64,000 bases of DNA from Branchiostoma floridae (lineage: Eukaryota; Chordata; Leptocardii; Amphioxiformes; Branchiostomatidae), in the NCBI RefSeq assembly GCF_000003815.2, contig NC_049980.1, positions 14,590,067-14,654,066 on the forward strand, given 5' to 3'. A program made the translations under genes and the position numbers. This document shows positions 51,152 through 63,841 of the stretch, piece after piece. The notes under the pieces were generated by a model, which did no database searches, was not told the origin of the DNA, and saw only the letters and a list, made by a program, of their open reading frames with translations. How positions within the stretch are numbered: position 1 is the first letter of the stretch; every line of letters begins with the position of its first letter.

Positions 51152-51409
51152 TTGCCAATTAGCCTGGGTACCATCCAAATTTCTACCAGGCTCCTCCAAG
51201 TCCTTGCACTTGTTGCCCTAAAAATTTTTAGGGCAGAGACTGAGAGAGTGTAAGGAGCCCCAGTAGAAATCGGATGATACCTAGGCTAATTGGTAGTCTG
51301 TGTAACGCAAACTCGCTATCTGGAGCTGGTAAGCTCCTCCCCGTGATGGGCGCAGCAATGTAGGACGGGCCTACGAAGCGCGATTAAATCAGGCTAGGCT
51401 AATTGGCAA
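51152..51409. mobile_element. MITE with inverted ends and internal palindrome
   Basis: TTGCCAATTAGCCTGGG (51152 on) is inverted at the right end (ggctaggctaattggcaa, to 51409). A third copy at about 51277-51293 makes 51155-51293 a long foldback centred on ccctaaaaatttttaggg. Confidence 0.75.
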
Positions 51410-52203
51410 CATGCTGTTTTTCTCTGTTGTGAAATTGGAAAACTAGAGCAGAGTGTCAAAAGTTTAGCTGTGTGTGCCAATGTCACCATGGTAATAAAAT
51501 GTATTTCACAATTTTACCAGCTATTGGATTTATTACAGTTCTAATATACCAAGTCACTTTAAGCATGGCAATTACAGTGTAGTGTAACTATTCTAGGGTG
51601 CAAAATTCGCAGCCTGGTCTATAGTTGTTCACACTGCTATGGTCTAGCAGCAAGTAACCTTGTTACAGGACCAAACATTTTTATATCAATCTATGATTGC
51701 TGTGATTAGAAAAAGAACTTAGTTTGCACATCAAAGATCTATGCTAGAGTCTACAGTCCTTGAAAATTTGATCCATGGAGGTCAAGCTGGAGGCCTCAAA
51801 TTGGAGGAAAGCAGCATACATTGAATTTGATTAAACAGGAAATAAATGTCACATTTGATTTGATAATACTAGGGTTTATTCCTGTGTACAGGGTTTGCTG
51901 GGCAAAACATTTTGATTTTGGCTTATTAATAATGAAGTGAAATAGGATAGTTATCAGGGACAATGTCAAATTATGTAGTAATATATACTAATATTATAAT
52001 GAAGCAAGCATCCTATTTCAATGTTTTCTGAGATTGCAGGGACCTGGCATATTTCATTGTATCACTAGTATGGTTGTTGTAAATTGGCACATACTGTTAA
52101 TAATTATGTTTGATATCATGAGTAGAAATTGTTCTTGATGGCATCGGACATCAAGTTACTGTTTTGTACAATTTTCCACTAACATAATTTCTTCTTCTTT
52201 CAG

Positions 52204-52242
52204 GAACATTCAGCTTAGAAGGGGCTGTAGATGAAAATGGAG
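52204..52242 (+). CDS. Short second exon of the secreted-protein gene
   Basis: Acceptor ttctttcag and donor tggag|gtaagc. With the G left by the signal exon it reads GTFSLEGAVDENG, phase 1 to phase 1. It would be the mature N terminus after signal cleavage. No family is recognisable from 13 residues. Confidence 0.6.
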
Positions 52243-55200
52243 GTAAGCAAAGTTCTATTTGACACACAAGTATACAGTCCCGTAAACGTACAATGTATGT
52301 CCTGTTTTGTATCACTTGTTAGTGAAATGGCTGCACATGTTGGTATAGTATGCGCATGATCTGTTGACAAACTTTGAAGGTACGTAGAGATGCCACACAG
52401 TACCTGTAGTGTAATATCAGGGCTGAAAAGTAACATCTAACTCAAACATCGCAAAAAATAAATGGCACATGCAGAAAACATGGAAGGAAGATTGCAGATG
52501 ATCAGTAGTGTCATTGAGCTGGTCTCCTTTATTGTCCTGATCTGTTTGAAGTGTATAGTGTTTCTGTTCTTGTTGTAAGATCTGTCTAGTGTTTCCTGAC
52601 AAACAGCCTGACATCCGCAATCTATGTCGACCACCCTGATAGTGACTGCATGACCCTAACCTGGGCGTAAGAGTGTTTTCAGGGCTGACACAGGCTAGCT
52701 CCTCACTCTTTTAAGGTCAGCCCCCAAGAAACTTTGATGCCAAGACCCTGTGCAAAATTTACCTGATAATATAGATTGGGTGCCTACTTTGGTAGTGAGG
52801 TATTGGGCTTCCTGGACAAGGTTTATCCTCTAATGCACTGGGTCTGGTATCCAGGCTAGCATGGCCCATGGCCATACTGCCTTGGATGTGTAGAGATAAT
52901 AAAAGCACAGGATGTTGGTTTATGGTTATAATTTGCAGTGTCATGGCTTTTATGATGTTACAGCCTCACCAAAAGAAAAGAAGCCTTAACAGAAAAGGCT
53001 GGGAAGGTGAAAAGTGCCTGCTGCATTCAAAGTCCAATACTCGTACTGCAAGTGCAATAGCCCAAACTTGGTCCATTTATGAAGCACCACCTAGTGGTCA
53101 GTCAGCAGTACTGCAAGCCAAACACACCCATCATTTTTGCAGACTCAGAAAAATGACGAGTAGAGTTGTTGCCGTAGTGGTGTCATTGTTGGTGTCTTGA
53201 TGGAAAGAACAATATATCTATAGTCCTAGTCAGTAGAGGCTGGCACTATAGTTGACTACTTAGCAAGTGTCCTGATCATCATGAGGCTGATGTTTATAAA
53301 GGAGAGTAGACTGTATATAACTGANNNNNNNNNNNNNNNNNNNNNNNNNNNNNNNNNNNNNNNNNNNNNNNNNNNNNNNNNNNNNNNNNNNNNNNNNNNN
53401 NNNNNNNNNNNNNNNNNNNNNNNNCAGCCATGGTTGATGTGTTCTGGTAATCACCACTTGATGTAGTTGAAAACAGAGAGCTGCTGAAAATAAAAGAATC
53501 TACAGTAGTACGGTCCAACTTACATTCCAGATGTAGGTAACCATATTTGGAGAGGTGATGTAATGTGTTGTAGTTAGGGTATAGCCTGATAATGCTATTC
53601 CTTTGATTCTTGGTGATTTAATTTCAAGGTAAGGAGAAAATAGGGTTTGCAGGCAGAAAATAGCTCTCACGGTGGTTTTAAGTTTGAGTATAGAGGTTTC
53701 TGTGAAAACCATGAATAGGAAATCTCCACAAAAACCTTTGCAACAGTATTCTGTAGCTGAAGTGAAGACATTTGCCCAACCCTTTGGCAAAGTCAGTAGT
53801 CTCAATACACTATGCCTTATAGTATGTAGTTATACATGGACACATGCCTGTATGTCTGAGTTTGAAAATTGTCTCTTCAAACAGATACATTGTGTAAACA
53901 TTTCTGATAGGATTTCTGATCACACATGGCAAGCCAATATGTAACTTTCATGTTATTTCATAGCCTGGATTCCATACCCCAACCTGAAGATATGCACGAT
54001 AGATACTTGAGATAGGGCTAGGGTTTGGTAACCAGGCTAGTTATTTCAATATTTGCAACTTTTTCAGAAATGAAATACATTTTCAATTTCATTTCTTGAC
54101 AAATTTATTTATTTATTTATTGGTTGATTGATTGATAAACCAGCTAAAATTTGTCAACAATGCCGTTGTGACTTTTTTCAGAAATTATAGATTTTCAATT
54201 TCATTGATTGATTGATAGACGTCTAAAGTTTGTCAAGGATGCCATTGTGACCATGCATCCATTCCTAGAGTTGCTGTATCTCTCTCTGCGCCCCAAGGAG
54301 ACCTTCCCACTGTTAGAAGAATGTGCCCTGTGTACACAAGGCAGAGTTGAGTAGAGGCAGCTGGGTGTCTCCTCTTTCAAAGTTTACTTTGCTGCATTCT
54401 TCTGGTCAGGACAACACATCCCAGCACTTCCAATGTTACTGAAACATACATGGATCAGCCCTTCTTATTCTGACATTTCTTTTCATCTCTATGTGTTTGG
54501 AAGTACAGAACACCAGTTCACCATGCACATTTCAGTTGCTAACACTTGACAGGAGAACACTGTAAATTGCCAAACAATGTTTGTATTTGAACCTGTACCT
54601 GTATAGCTATTTTAGTACATTTTGTATTTGAATAGGAGAAGAAACAGAATCTTTCAGAGGCATGTGAATTGGAAAAGCATGTAGAATGGGAAAAGCATGT
54701 GGAAAGGTGTAGAAATGGAACCTACCCTTTTTCTCACCTGGATTTTCATTGAACCTCGCTGCCTGTCATTTGATCCGTGATTTTTGCAGCAAACACCCAG
54801 GCATCAAACACTGACCTGGGTAACCCAAACCCTTTGAATTAAGTAAAGTTGGTCATTCTGTCATCATCCCATTTGTTTTTGAATCCTTGTTGGGTTTGTT
54901 AATGTGTGACCCCCCAACCGCAGCTCTGAAAGCAAAATATATGTAAAATAAAGGATAGAAAACCGTCCAATTAGAGGCAGTCTCATTCTACCCCCTGTGT
55001 AATTGAAAGCATATTTTACCTGTAAACAGGCCCTGCCACACAGGCCCCTAGCTCGCAGCCAACCCGAACCTGTGTACAAAACCATTAGAGGAAAGCGTTT
55101 GTTTGCCCCTGCATTTATCGAGTTAAATCAGGGGGTTTTTCCTTGGTGACCTGTTTGCGGTCAGGCACAGGGATTCCTCCACTGCGGGAGGGACGGCCAA

Positions 55201-55593
55201 GATGGCAGTAGCCACGGCAGCAGCAGTGGCCAATTTGACAAGTAAGGTTCTTGACTGTGACGTTTGAACAGGGCAGGTTTGAGATAGTATAACTTTAGTG
55301 CCTGATCTTTGGCCTCTTTTTGCCAGGTGATTGTATATGTCATAGCTGTGAGCCATAATTCAATTTGTCTGTCTCGTGAGGAATTGTGTTGTCCTGCCTG
55401 CCTGTATGTATGAATTGTGTTCTATGGTAGCATAATATAACCAAGAGTCAAGACTTGTGTCATTTTTGCATGTTAGATTTAGAGAACATGCCAGTAAGTC
55501 AGAAAGGAATACAAAAAGTCACTCATGTAAAAGAATGTAAGGTGAGGTCAGACCTTCTTGAGTTAGGAATGATGGAGAAATATACAGATTTGA
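52243..55593. other. Intron with gap, no further exon confirmed
   Basis: The gap is at 53325-53424. A short repeat pair tagcctggattcca / tggtaaccaggcta at 53960-54048 looks like a small MITE. A GC-rich block at 55160-55245 ending aa|gtaagg has no phase-compatible reading with its neighbours. Confidence 0.4.
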
Positions 55594-55693
55594 NNNNNNN
55601 NNNNNNNNNNNNNNNNNNNNNNNNNNNNNNNNNNNNNNNNNNNNNNNNNNNNNNNNNNNNNNNNNNNNNNNNNNNNNNNNNNNNNNNNNNNNN

Positions 55694-58260
55694 TAGGGTT
55701 AGGGTTAGGGTTAGGGTTAGGGTTAGGGTTAGGGTTAGGGTTAGGGTTAAGGTTAGGGCTAGGGTTAGGGTAGGGGTTGGCCGTAAAAAAATTGTTTCCG
55801 AGGAAGTTTGCGTTCTTTGGTCATATTTCGGTCTGAAACGGATAGAAAACATTGACATGTTGACCATTTTTCTGACAGTGCTTAGGGTCAGTTTCTCGTG
55901 GTTAGGGTAAGGGTTAGGGTTAGGGTTAGGGTTAGGGTTAGGGTTAGGGATGCCCGGATGGCGGTAGAACATTTTATTCCGAGGAAGTGTGTTTTTTGGT
56001 CATATTTCGGTCTGAAACGGTTAGAAAACATGCAATTTTTGACCATTTTTCTGAGAGTGCTTAGGGTTATTGTCTCATGGTTAGTGTTAGGGTTAGGGTT
56101 AGGTTTAGGGTTAGGGTTAGGGCTAGGGTTAGGGTAGGGGTTGGCCGTAGAAAAATTGTTTCCGAGGAAGTTTGCGTTCTTTGGTCATATTTCGGTCTGA
56201 AACGGATAGAAAACATTGAAATTTTGACCATTTTTCTGACAGTGCTTAGGGTCAGTTTCTCATTGTTAGGGTAAGGGTTAGGGTAAGGGTTAGGGTTAGG
56301 GTTAGGGTTAGGGATGCCCGGATGGCGGTAGAACATTTGTTTCCGAGGATGTGTGTTTTTTGGTCATATTTCGGTCTGAAACGGATAGAAAACATGCTAT
56401 TTTTGACCATTTTTCTGAGAGTGCTTAGGGTAACCGTGGTTATTGTTAGGGTTAGGGTTAGGGCTAGGGTTAGGGTAGGGGTTGGCGGTAGTAAATTTTT
56501 TTTCCGAGGGAGTGTGTTTTTTGGTCATACTTCGGTCTGAAACGGATAGAAAACATGCAAATTTTGACCATTTTTTTGAGAATGCTTAGGGTTATTGTCT
56601 CGTGGTTAGGGTTATGGTTAGCGTAGGGGTTGGCGGTAGAAAATTTCTTTCCGAGGAAGTATGTTTTTTGGTCATATTTCGGTCTGAAACAAATAGAAAA
56701 TATTCAAATTTTGACCATTTTTCTGAGAGTGCTTAGGGTTACCGTGTCTAGGGTTAGGGTTAGGGTTAGAGTTAGGGTTAGGTTTAGGGCTATGGGTTGG
56801 CGGTAGAAAATTTCTTTCCAAGGAAGTATGTTTTTTGGTCATATTTCGGTCTGAAACAAATAGAAACTAGAGTTCGGGGACCTCATACCTCTATGAAATA
56901 TTTATTGCTTTTTTGTGGATGGTATGTATGTTTATAGTCTGTTGTATTTGAGAGTAATGGTTATAAATGTTATGGGAAAGTAGTGGTGTATTTATTCAAT
57001 GACACAGAGGATGTCCATCTGATTAGTAATTATTAAAATGTCACACTTAATTGTGTAATGTGCGTTTAAGAGGTCGACGGCATATGGTAGCGTGGTGTTC
57101 AGCTTGATGTTTGGCATTTAAACTGTCTAAGGTTGTCAGCATTATTGAGGTTCGACTATCTGCCTCAGAGCGGTGTGAGGAAGTTGGGAAACTCAGAAAG
57201 AAGAAGGGATGTGGCCAACTTAAGTGAGATGGTGATTTGATTTTCCACCAATATGTCATAACATCAGCGGTTCACACGGTACAAAAACGATATGCACACT
57301 TTCCTCTGACAGCCCTACACTAACTGTAAGATGAATACTTGGCGCCAACCCCGTCTGCTAAAAAACAAGTACCATTGGCTACGAAAGAGACAACTAACAA
57401 CTGTCCCTTATCGTAACGAAATCAGAACATCTGTATCGCCCATANNNNNNNNNNNNNNNNNNNNNNNNNNNNNNNNNNNNNNNNNNNNNNNNNNNNNNNN
57501 NNNNNNNNNNNNNNNNNNNNNNNNNNNNNNNNNNNNNNNNNNNNTACAGTATGTGAGACATCGATTATAACGACAGATACGGGCCCAAAATCTAATCACT
57601 TCCAGCTATCATCACACCCCACCAACACATCAAGTATGCAACCAATCCATCCAGCCGTTCTTGAGTCGAGACTATCGTTTCCCCCAAACAGTTGTTGTCA
57701 ACTGATGAAAAAAAAACATATGTTCATGGCTATCACTGGCGAAACAAATCACCTCACCATCTGCTTGGAGATAAGGTGATTAACAAAGAGGGAAACCACG
57801 ATGCCTATGCCAATGTATGTCAAATATAGGTGTGATTTCTGATATTATTACATCGATTATAACGACAGATACAGCTCCCAAGATCTCATCGATTCGAGCT
57901 TTCATCACACCCCACCAACACAACAAGTATGAAACCAATCCATTTAGCCGTTCTTGAGCAATCATCTACACAGACAGAGACACATAACAGAAAATATAAC
58001 CTCCATTCCATGACATTTCATGGAGGTAAATATTCAAAGTTTGACCATTTTTCTGAGAGCGCTTAGGGTTAGTGTCTCGTGGTTAGGGTAAGGGTTAGGG
58101 TAATGGGTTGGCACTAGAAAATTTGTTTCCTAGGACGTGTGTATTTTGGTCATATTTCGGTCTGAAACGGATAGAAAACATGCAAATTTTGATCATTTTT
58201 TTTCTGAGAGTGCTTAGGGTTAGTGTCTCGTGGTCAGGGTTAGGGTTAGGATTAGGGTTA
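55694..58260. repeat. Composite satellite of TTAGGG arrays and a conserved spacer
   Basis: Runs of TTAGGG (+ strand) alternate with a conserved spacer of about 130 bp, containing ttccgaggaagt, ggtcatatttcggtctgaaa, ttgaccatttttctga and gtgcttagggt. The spacer anchor occurs at 55819, 55998, 56182, 56362, 56523, 56670, 56837 and 58148, so units are about 150-182 bp. The array starts at an assembly gap and is interrupted by an insertion at 56867-58027. Long Arg/Val or Pro/Asn reading frames here are repeat artefacts. Confidence 0.95.
56867..58027. mobile_element. 1.1-kb repeat family, copy B, inserted in the satellite
   Basis: It starts ctagagttcggggacctcat and ends ccatgacatttcatggaggt, the same ends as copy A at 38850-39972. 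Satellite sequence resumes at once (aaatattcaaagtttgacc). Two internal segments beginning catcgattataacgacagat (about 57557 and 57850) are direct repeats. An assembly gap lies at 57445-57544. Confidence 0.75.
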
Positions 58261-58261
58261 G

Positions 58262-59640
58262 GGGTAGCTATATGATCAGTAGAAAATGCATGAAGGGAAA
58301 GAGTCATAGATTTACTAATGGATTGATGACACTTAGCACTTGTTAATTCATGTTTATTAAAATATTTATCAGTAAAGATTCTGGGAATCCATGATGCTTT
58401 GCGAGTCTGGTCAAAAGTGGCTAAATGTATTAAATTTAAACCTCCTCTTTCATATGTGTTATAAACAGTTTTACGTTTTAGTTTTTCCGGTCTGGCGGTG
58501 CATTTTTTAAAGAGTCTATCTTTTTAAAGAGTCTATGTTTAAAATGCTATATTGTTCGGTTTTAAACCAGAAATCAATGAGAAATTTTTCAGATCTTTAA
58601 CGAGTGCTAGTAGAGATTGTTCGGGTTACAGTTAAAAATTAGAATCATCGGCTAACTGAGAGACCTTGGTTTCCAGAGTGTGTATTTTTTGTCCTTTATT
58701 GCGTTCGTTGGTCCTGATTTTAGTGGCTAATAATTCTGCACATAAAATAAATAAGTAGGGGAAAGGGAACATCTCTGTGCTTACAACTTCAACTTTCTTT
58801 CCACCATAGAACCATATCTCCGACCGCCTTAACTTACCTCCATTCCACAAAAGTATTATTTTAGTCTTAAATAAATCTACTGTCATTTGCCTTTTTCACA
58901 ATGATTGTTTAGTGCATTAAGAACTCTTTGCATACCTACTATTGAATCGGCACACAAAGCTAGATCATGCGCAAACATTAAATTTCAACATTATTCACTT
59001 GTATAGCTCTACAACAACATCATTCACTTGTATACCTCTACAACCACATCTAATTCACTTATAATGAAGGCAAATAAGAAGAAGGGGGATAATATACACC
59101 CGTGTCTTACCCCTCTATTTCATGTCAATACCTCACTCATCTTACTCTTCAGTCTGACACAGGATTTTACTTCGTCACATAGCGATTGAACTAGTTTAAC
59201 CATGTCATTACTTACTAACCCCTTTATTAATTTCAGCCACAAATACCCTCTGTTAACACAATCGAAGGCCTTAGAAAATCTACAAATGCACAATAGAAAC
59301 ATCCACATGGCCTTGTGATGTATCAATGTAACATGATAGCATTTAGACAGAACAAATCATCTAAAACACCATAACCCTTCCTAAACCCCATTTGCGATTC
59401 CACTAGTTTTTCTTCAACCTGACCCCAAATATTCAGTCTTTTGTCCAGGATTGCAAGATTTGCCAAATACTGATAAGAGAGTAATACTTCTATAATTCCC
59501 CACATAATCTTTTTTCCAGATTTGAATAATGGTTGAATAGCGCCTACTGTCCATTGTTTTGGAATGACACCAAGTGAGGAACATTTATTGAATAACATTT
59601 TTGGTTATTGTAACAGAATTGATGAAAATACTTTCATGAA
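58262..59640 (-). mobile_element. Decayed non-LTR retrotransposon RT fragment
   Basis: Minus-strand fragments give LGVIPKQWTVGAIQPLFKSG, a DFSKAFDCVN-like CRFSKAFDCVNRGYLWLKLI, GVRHGCILSPFF near 59040-59105, a mutated catalytic box FAHDLALCADS (normally YADD) near 58975, then RGGLNLIHLATFDQTRKASW near 58400-58450. Order and orientation are those of a LINE reverse transcriptase. Stops and frameshifts show it is dead. Confidence 0.85.
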
Positions 59641-60163
59641 AATACTCTGGTAATAGATTGTCCATGCTGGGTGTAACATTTTCTCCTCAGATATTTCTTG
59701 ATCTAGGCTGTCAACAACACATCAGTATTACAAGACATGTGATGAAAAGTTTCACTCATATCATTGGAATAGACAAGGGGAAAAGGAGATGTAACAAATC
59801 GCAAAAAGTTAGAAAGAAAAACTTGCAAGGTTTAGGAATAATCGGAGCAGAAAGGATTCAAAAATGGGAGCATAAGAACACCTGTGCAAAATCCGCGTCG
59901 CCTATTTCATGGAGATATGAGGTCTCCTAACTCTCATGTATTGCCTCTCTAACTTCCAGTCGTGTTTATGGAATCATGTATGTGGGATGAATTTGAGGGT
60001 GAATGATTTTTGTTAATGGTGGAAATTGCCGAGGATATCCCTGACCACTAGCCCCTCTAATATGACCGATTAGAGAATACAATACAAACAACTGTTTATT
60101 TTGATCCATCTGCTTGTAGTGACTGCTATCTGACGTGATATCATGTTCGTTTCATTTCTTCAG

Positions 60164-60587
60164 TTATTCGTACAAGGTAGCTCAACGGGTATAGGGAATC
60201 CACCCGTTTGGGACGACGAGTGGCACGTCATATGTGTTACATGGCGTAGCAGCGATGGAGCTTGGCAGCTCTACGTCGACGGCGTTCTGACGGGTCGTGG
60301 CTCGGGGTTAAGGGCAGGAGGAAAAGTGCGCACCGGTGGGACATGGATGATTGGACAAGATCAAGACGCCGTTGGTACACCAGGAAGGTCAACATTCAAC
60401 GAGCAAGCGGGTCAAGCGTACATTGGTGAACTGTCGAAAGTTAACCTCTGGGACGGCGTGCTATCCTCATCCGAAATAGGAGTGAACTGGGCCGCCTTCT
60501 GCAATCATAATGGTAACGTAATTGGCTGGGATATGTCTTTCCTCGGACTTTCCGGACAGGCCAGCATGGCAGAATATTATCAATGTG
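60164..60587 (+). CDS. Pentraxin domain exon (C-terminal two thirds)
   Basis: Acceptor atttcttcag and donor tgtg|gtaagt. The exon encodes LFVQGSSTGIGNPPVWDDEW, then HVICVTWRSSDGAWQLYVDG, a GGTWMIGQDQDAVG loop, GQAYIGELSKVNLWDGVLS and a last Cys. CVTWxS and NxWDxVLSxxEI are pentraxin family features. GQDQD plus the following Glu and Gln match the calcium-binding loop of CRP-type pentraxins. The signature His two residues before Cys is not at its usual place (HVIC). The first third of the domain must be in an upstream exon that I did not find. In-phase 0, out-phase 1. Confidence 0.9.
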
Positions 60588-63521
60588 GTAAGTAGAACAG
60601 TCTTATTCTGACATTTTATAACAAAAACGTACTGTAATGAACAGAATTAACTGCATTAGGTGGATGACATATTTGTATTCGTAATTAAATATTTCTTCTT
60701 CTCCTGTCAATTTTTCAAAGGGATTCATCGCTGTTATTCGGCCGAATGACCTGAAATTTGGCACAACGGTAGAGTGAGACCAAGTGTTTGTGCCTTTCTG
60801 GGGATAAATGCCTTGAAAGTCCTATTTTGACAATTTTCAGAGCAAAACTGTATATGTTGGCTTCCTGTGCCCTGGTATTTGGACAAAATGACTTGAAATT
60901 TCGAAATGATTTATCGCGGGATTTATAGGCCCTCTATAGCGAGTTTATCAGTCTAGCTAAATGGTTGTCCATCTAATTGAAAAAAAAAAACAGAGAAAAA
61001 CAAATACCATGTTAACCAGTTGTTGGTAAAAGCGTTGTTTACAAAAAGAGATAAATGTGTGCTAGCCAGGTACTTCTGATCATAATGACCAAATCACGGT
61101 CTATCTCAATGGATTTCCATGAAATGTTGTGGTCGTAACAGTGTAGCATGTTAGGTCGTTTTCACCAAGTTGCAATTGGAAGCGGGTAGGTGTTTTAGAA
61201 AGCGTCAACTACAACTACATCTTTGACACTGAGCGAGATCTATTGACACTATCTGCAACTGTTTAAACTGAATTAAAACAAAAGCTTCTGAAAAAAGCTG
61301 GTCTTTCGCTTACTTACATTGTGCAGGTAAAATTGTTTGGCATAGTTTGGTCAAGCGTGGGTGCCAAGTCTGCAACGTTGGCAAGTGCTAGGTTATATAA
61401 CTGTTTAGTAATGTAGTGGTTCTCACAGAGTATATTTTACTTGAACTGTATAATAACACAACTGTATGAATGATGTAAACTTTATTCGGATTGTTTCGCT
61501 GTTAAGAACGGCTCTGTTACAGTACAACAGGGTTTGATCAAAGTGCACTGTAGTAATCAAATTTATCAGTAGATGTGTCCTGAATTTCTGAAAGAACAAA
61601 CAAAGTATTGTCACCATAAACAACATAAAATATTAACATGGCATATACAGTAATGGAAATATTTTTTTAATGGCAAGATCATGTTAAAGGTAGATATTTT
61701 AAACTAAAACAGGTCTGTGGTATGTTTAATGGAACGTTTCGTTTCTTTTAGTAACGCAATTATGCTTTTACTTGACGGAGTCGTGACGTCACGCGTCAGA
61801 CTCGCTCTGTCGAGCTCGGTCAGAATCTTCCCTTTCGAAACTATAAATTAAATGTGGGTAATTCTATTTTCAACGCATCCGAGGGCTACTATTTTGCTGA
61901 AAGAAGTTTGTTACACGAAAATAGCCTGAAATTTCTTAGAGTAAGAAATTTCCGAATACGCCCCCCTCCCACACCATGTCAGATGCGGCGCACGCATCTT
62001 ACACAATTCTAGATTTTGTAGCGGTGATTTTCCATAAGACAAAGTAAATGACATGTCAAACTGTTCTCTAAAATGTCTGTTTTATTATAACCAAACAGTG
62101 AACAGGTTAGTTTATAAATTGTACACAATCTTACGAAGAAATCCTCACCGTTCACATCCGTCTCTGCAAATTCCTGCTTATAAGCCATGCATAAACCAAG
62201 CAGCACATTCATGATAGGCCGATACGCTTGTCATAACGTTACATACCGTCGAATCTGCAGGGTAGAATATCTCGCTAGCACGGTATGGCATGGTCGACCC
62301 GGACGGACAGAAATCTAATATCCGTCTGATTGTCTTTCACCGCGGAAGCGCGGCGAAAGACAAAAAAGAAACATCTAAACTGAAATGAAGCAAGCTACCT
62401 GAAAAGTCTCTATTAGTCGCTAATAGTTATATCTTATCACCTGAGTGTCCAGCATTCATCGTCATACCGTACTTTGGTTTTTCTCTGGAACTGCAGTTCG
62501 AAAACTTTGTACCGATATCAGAAGCTTTAATTGGCTTCAATAGTTTGTTAGCTCCTTGGTTATTTTAGCACGGGAAATTTCGGACACTATTTAGCAGTTC
62601 GTTTTTAAATGTGTATCCATTACTGTAACAGTACCTGAAAATATGTAGCAGCTGCAGGTCCATCTTTTTCACTGGTGTGTGATGTATTGTATAGGTATGT
62701 TATTTCTTTTAGTATAAACATCGAATCGTTTCATTTTACAAAAAAAATGTACATGTATCTATTTGTCCCTGGTGTGCTTGAAAATCTCAATCGTCGAATA
62801 CTGCAGCTTACAAACCTAACGTACATCAAGATCAGTTGCTTCATTTGACGTTTTCACTCTTAGTTTATTTTGGCAGCAACATCTTCCACTATGATCAATG
62901 TTCAGTTCAGTCGTTCGTTTTCAATAAGTGTTTTAGCTCGAGTTTATTACGATCCAGAACTGTGCTTAACAATTTAAACTACTCAAAGATATGGGACGAG
63001 GTTAGATAAATTCTTGTGTCGCCTGGTGTAGGGTTTTTATGGGTATGCTATAAACGTTTCCCCCGTTAGCAAAGGTACTATGAAGCTACTAGATGCACCA
63101 TTTCTGATTGGTTATTAAACGTCGGCATTAAACAATACGTTTGAGATATATGGTCAATACAAAAATGTGCTTTGTCATCATGATCATCTGCTCAAGGTAG
63201 TTTCTGGGATGTGCATGATTCTCTTTCTGTCTCCATCCTCCCATGATCTCAATTGCTCTATAGGTATATAGTTACCTCAGCCACAAATGTCATGATGATG
63301 AAACCCAAACCATTGAACACTATCTTAATGCCGTATGCTCTACATGCTCTAATTGTTCTACAAACTTAAACTTGCCTTACTAAGCACAATCTTTATATTC
63401 ATATCGACAAGTGCATGCATAATTTACTTGAATAACATTAACTGTAATTGCATCAGTCGCAATCTTATACACATCTTGAATGACCATACATTAATGCTCC
63501 TTGCAAATAACACCCAAACAG
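60588..63521. other. Intron between pentraxin and vWD exons
   Basis: No coding seen. A 14-bp-arm hairpin (tgtctttcaccgcg / cgcggcgaaagaca, one mismatch) lies at 62331-62362 with a gaag loop. Confidence 0.5.
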
Positions 63522-63763
63522 CATGCAATCGCAAAGGCACCTGCTCTGCGTGGGGAGATCCGCACTATACGATGTTCGACGGCAGGCGTCATCATTTCCA
63601 AGGCCCGTGCAGATACACATTCGCCAAGGATTGCGTAAACGGTGACTTCACTGTGGAAACACAGCACAAACCCGTAACCAATAGACGAGTTTCTCGTACC
63701 CACGAAGTCTACGTGATAGCATTCGGGATCGAAATTGGGATTCTTCAAGACAAAGTTGTTATA
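63522..63763 (+). CDS. von Willebrand factor type D domain exon
   Basis: Acceptor acccaaacag and donor gttata|gtgagt. With the G of the pentraxin exon it reads ACNRKGTCSAWGDPHYTMFD, then GRRHHFQGPCRYTFAKDC and GDFTVETQHKP. GDPHYxxFDG and FQGPCxYxxAKDC are the defining start of a vWD domain, as in zonadhesin, mucins and IgGFc-binding protein. In-phase 1 matches the pentraxin exon's out-phase. Out-phase 0. Confidence 0.93.
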
Positions 63764-63841
63764 GTGAGTTAGCATTTCTACAAATCTTCTCAATAACAGC
63801 TTACTTTGTGTACACATTGTCTAAGCAAAGCATTTCTTCAG

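Noticed and set aside
55160-55245. Possible exon ending aa|gtaagg with ATGGCAGTAGCC
   Set aside because: The frames that would join exon 52204-52242 contain a stop or need a different phase. It may be a stray GC-rich segment.
55720-56540. Long Arg/Val-, Pro/Asn- or Leu/Thr-repeat open frames on both strands
   Set aside because: They are six-base TTAGGG repeats, which stay open in any frame.
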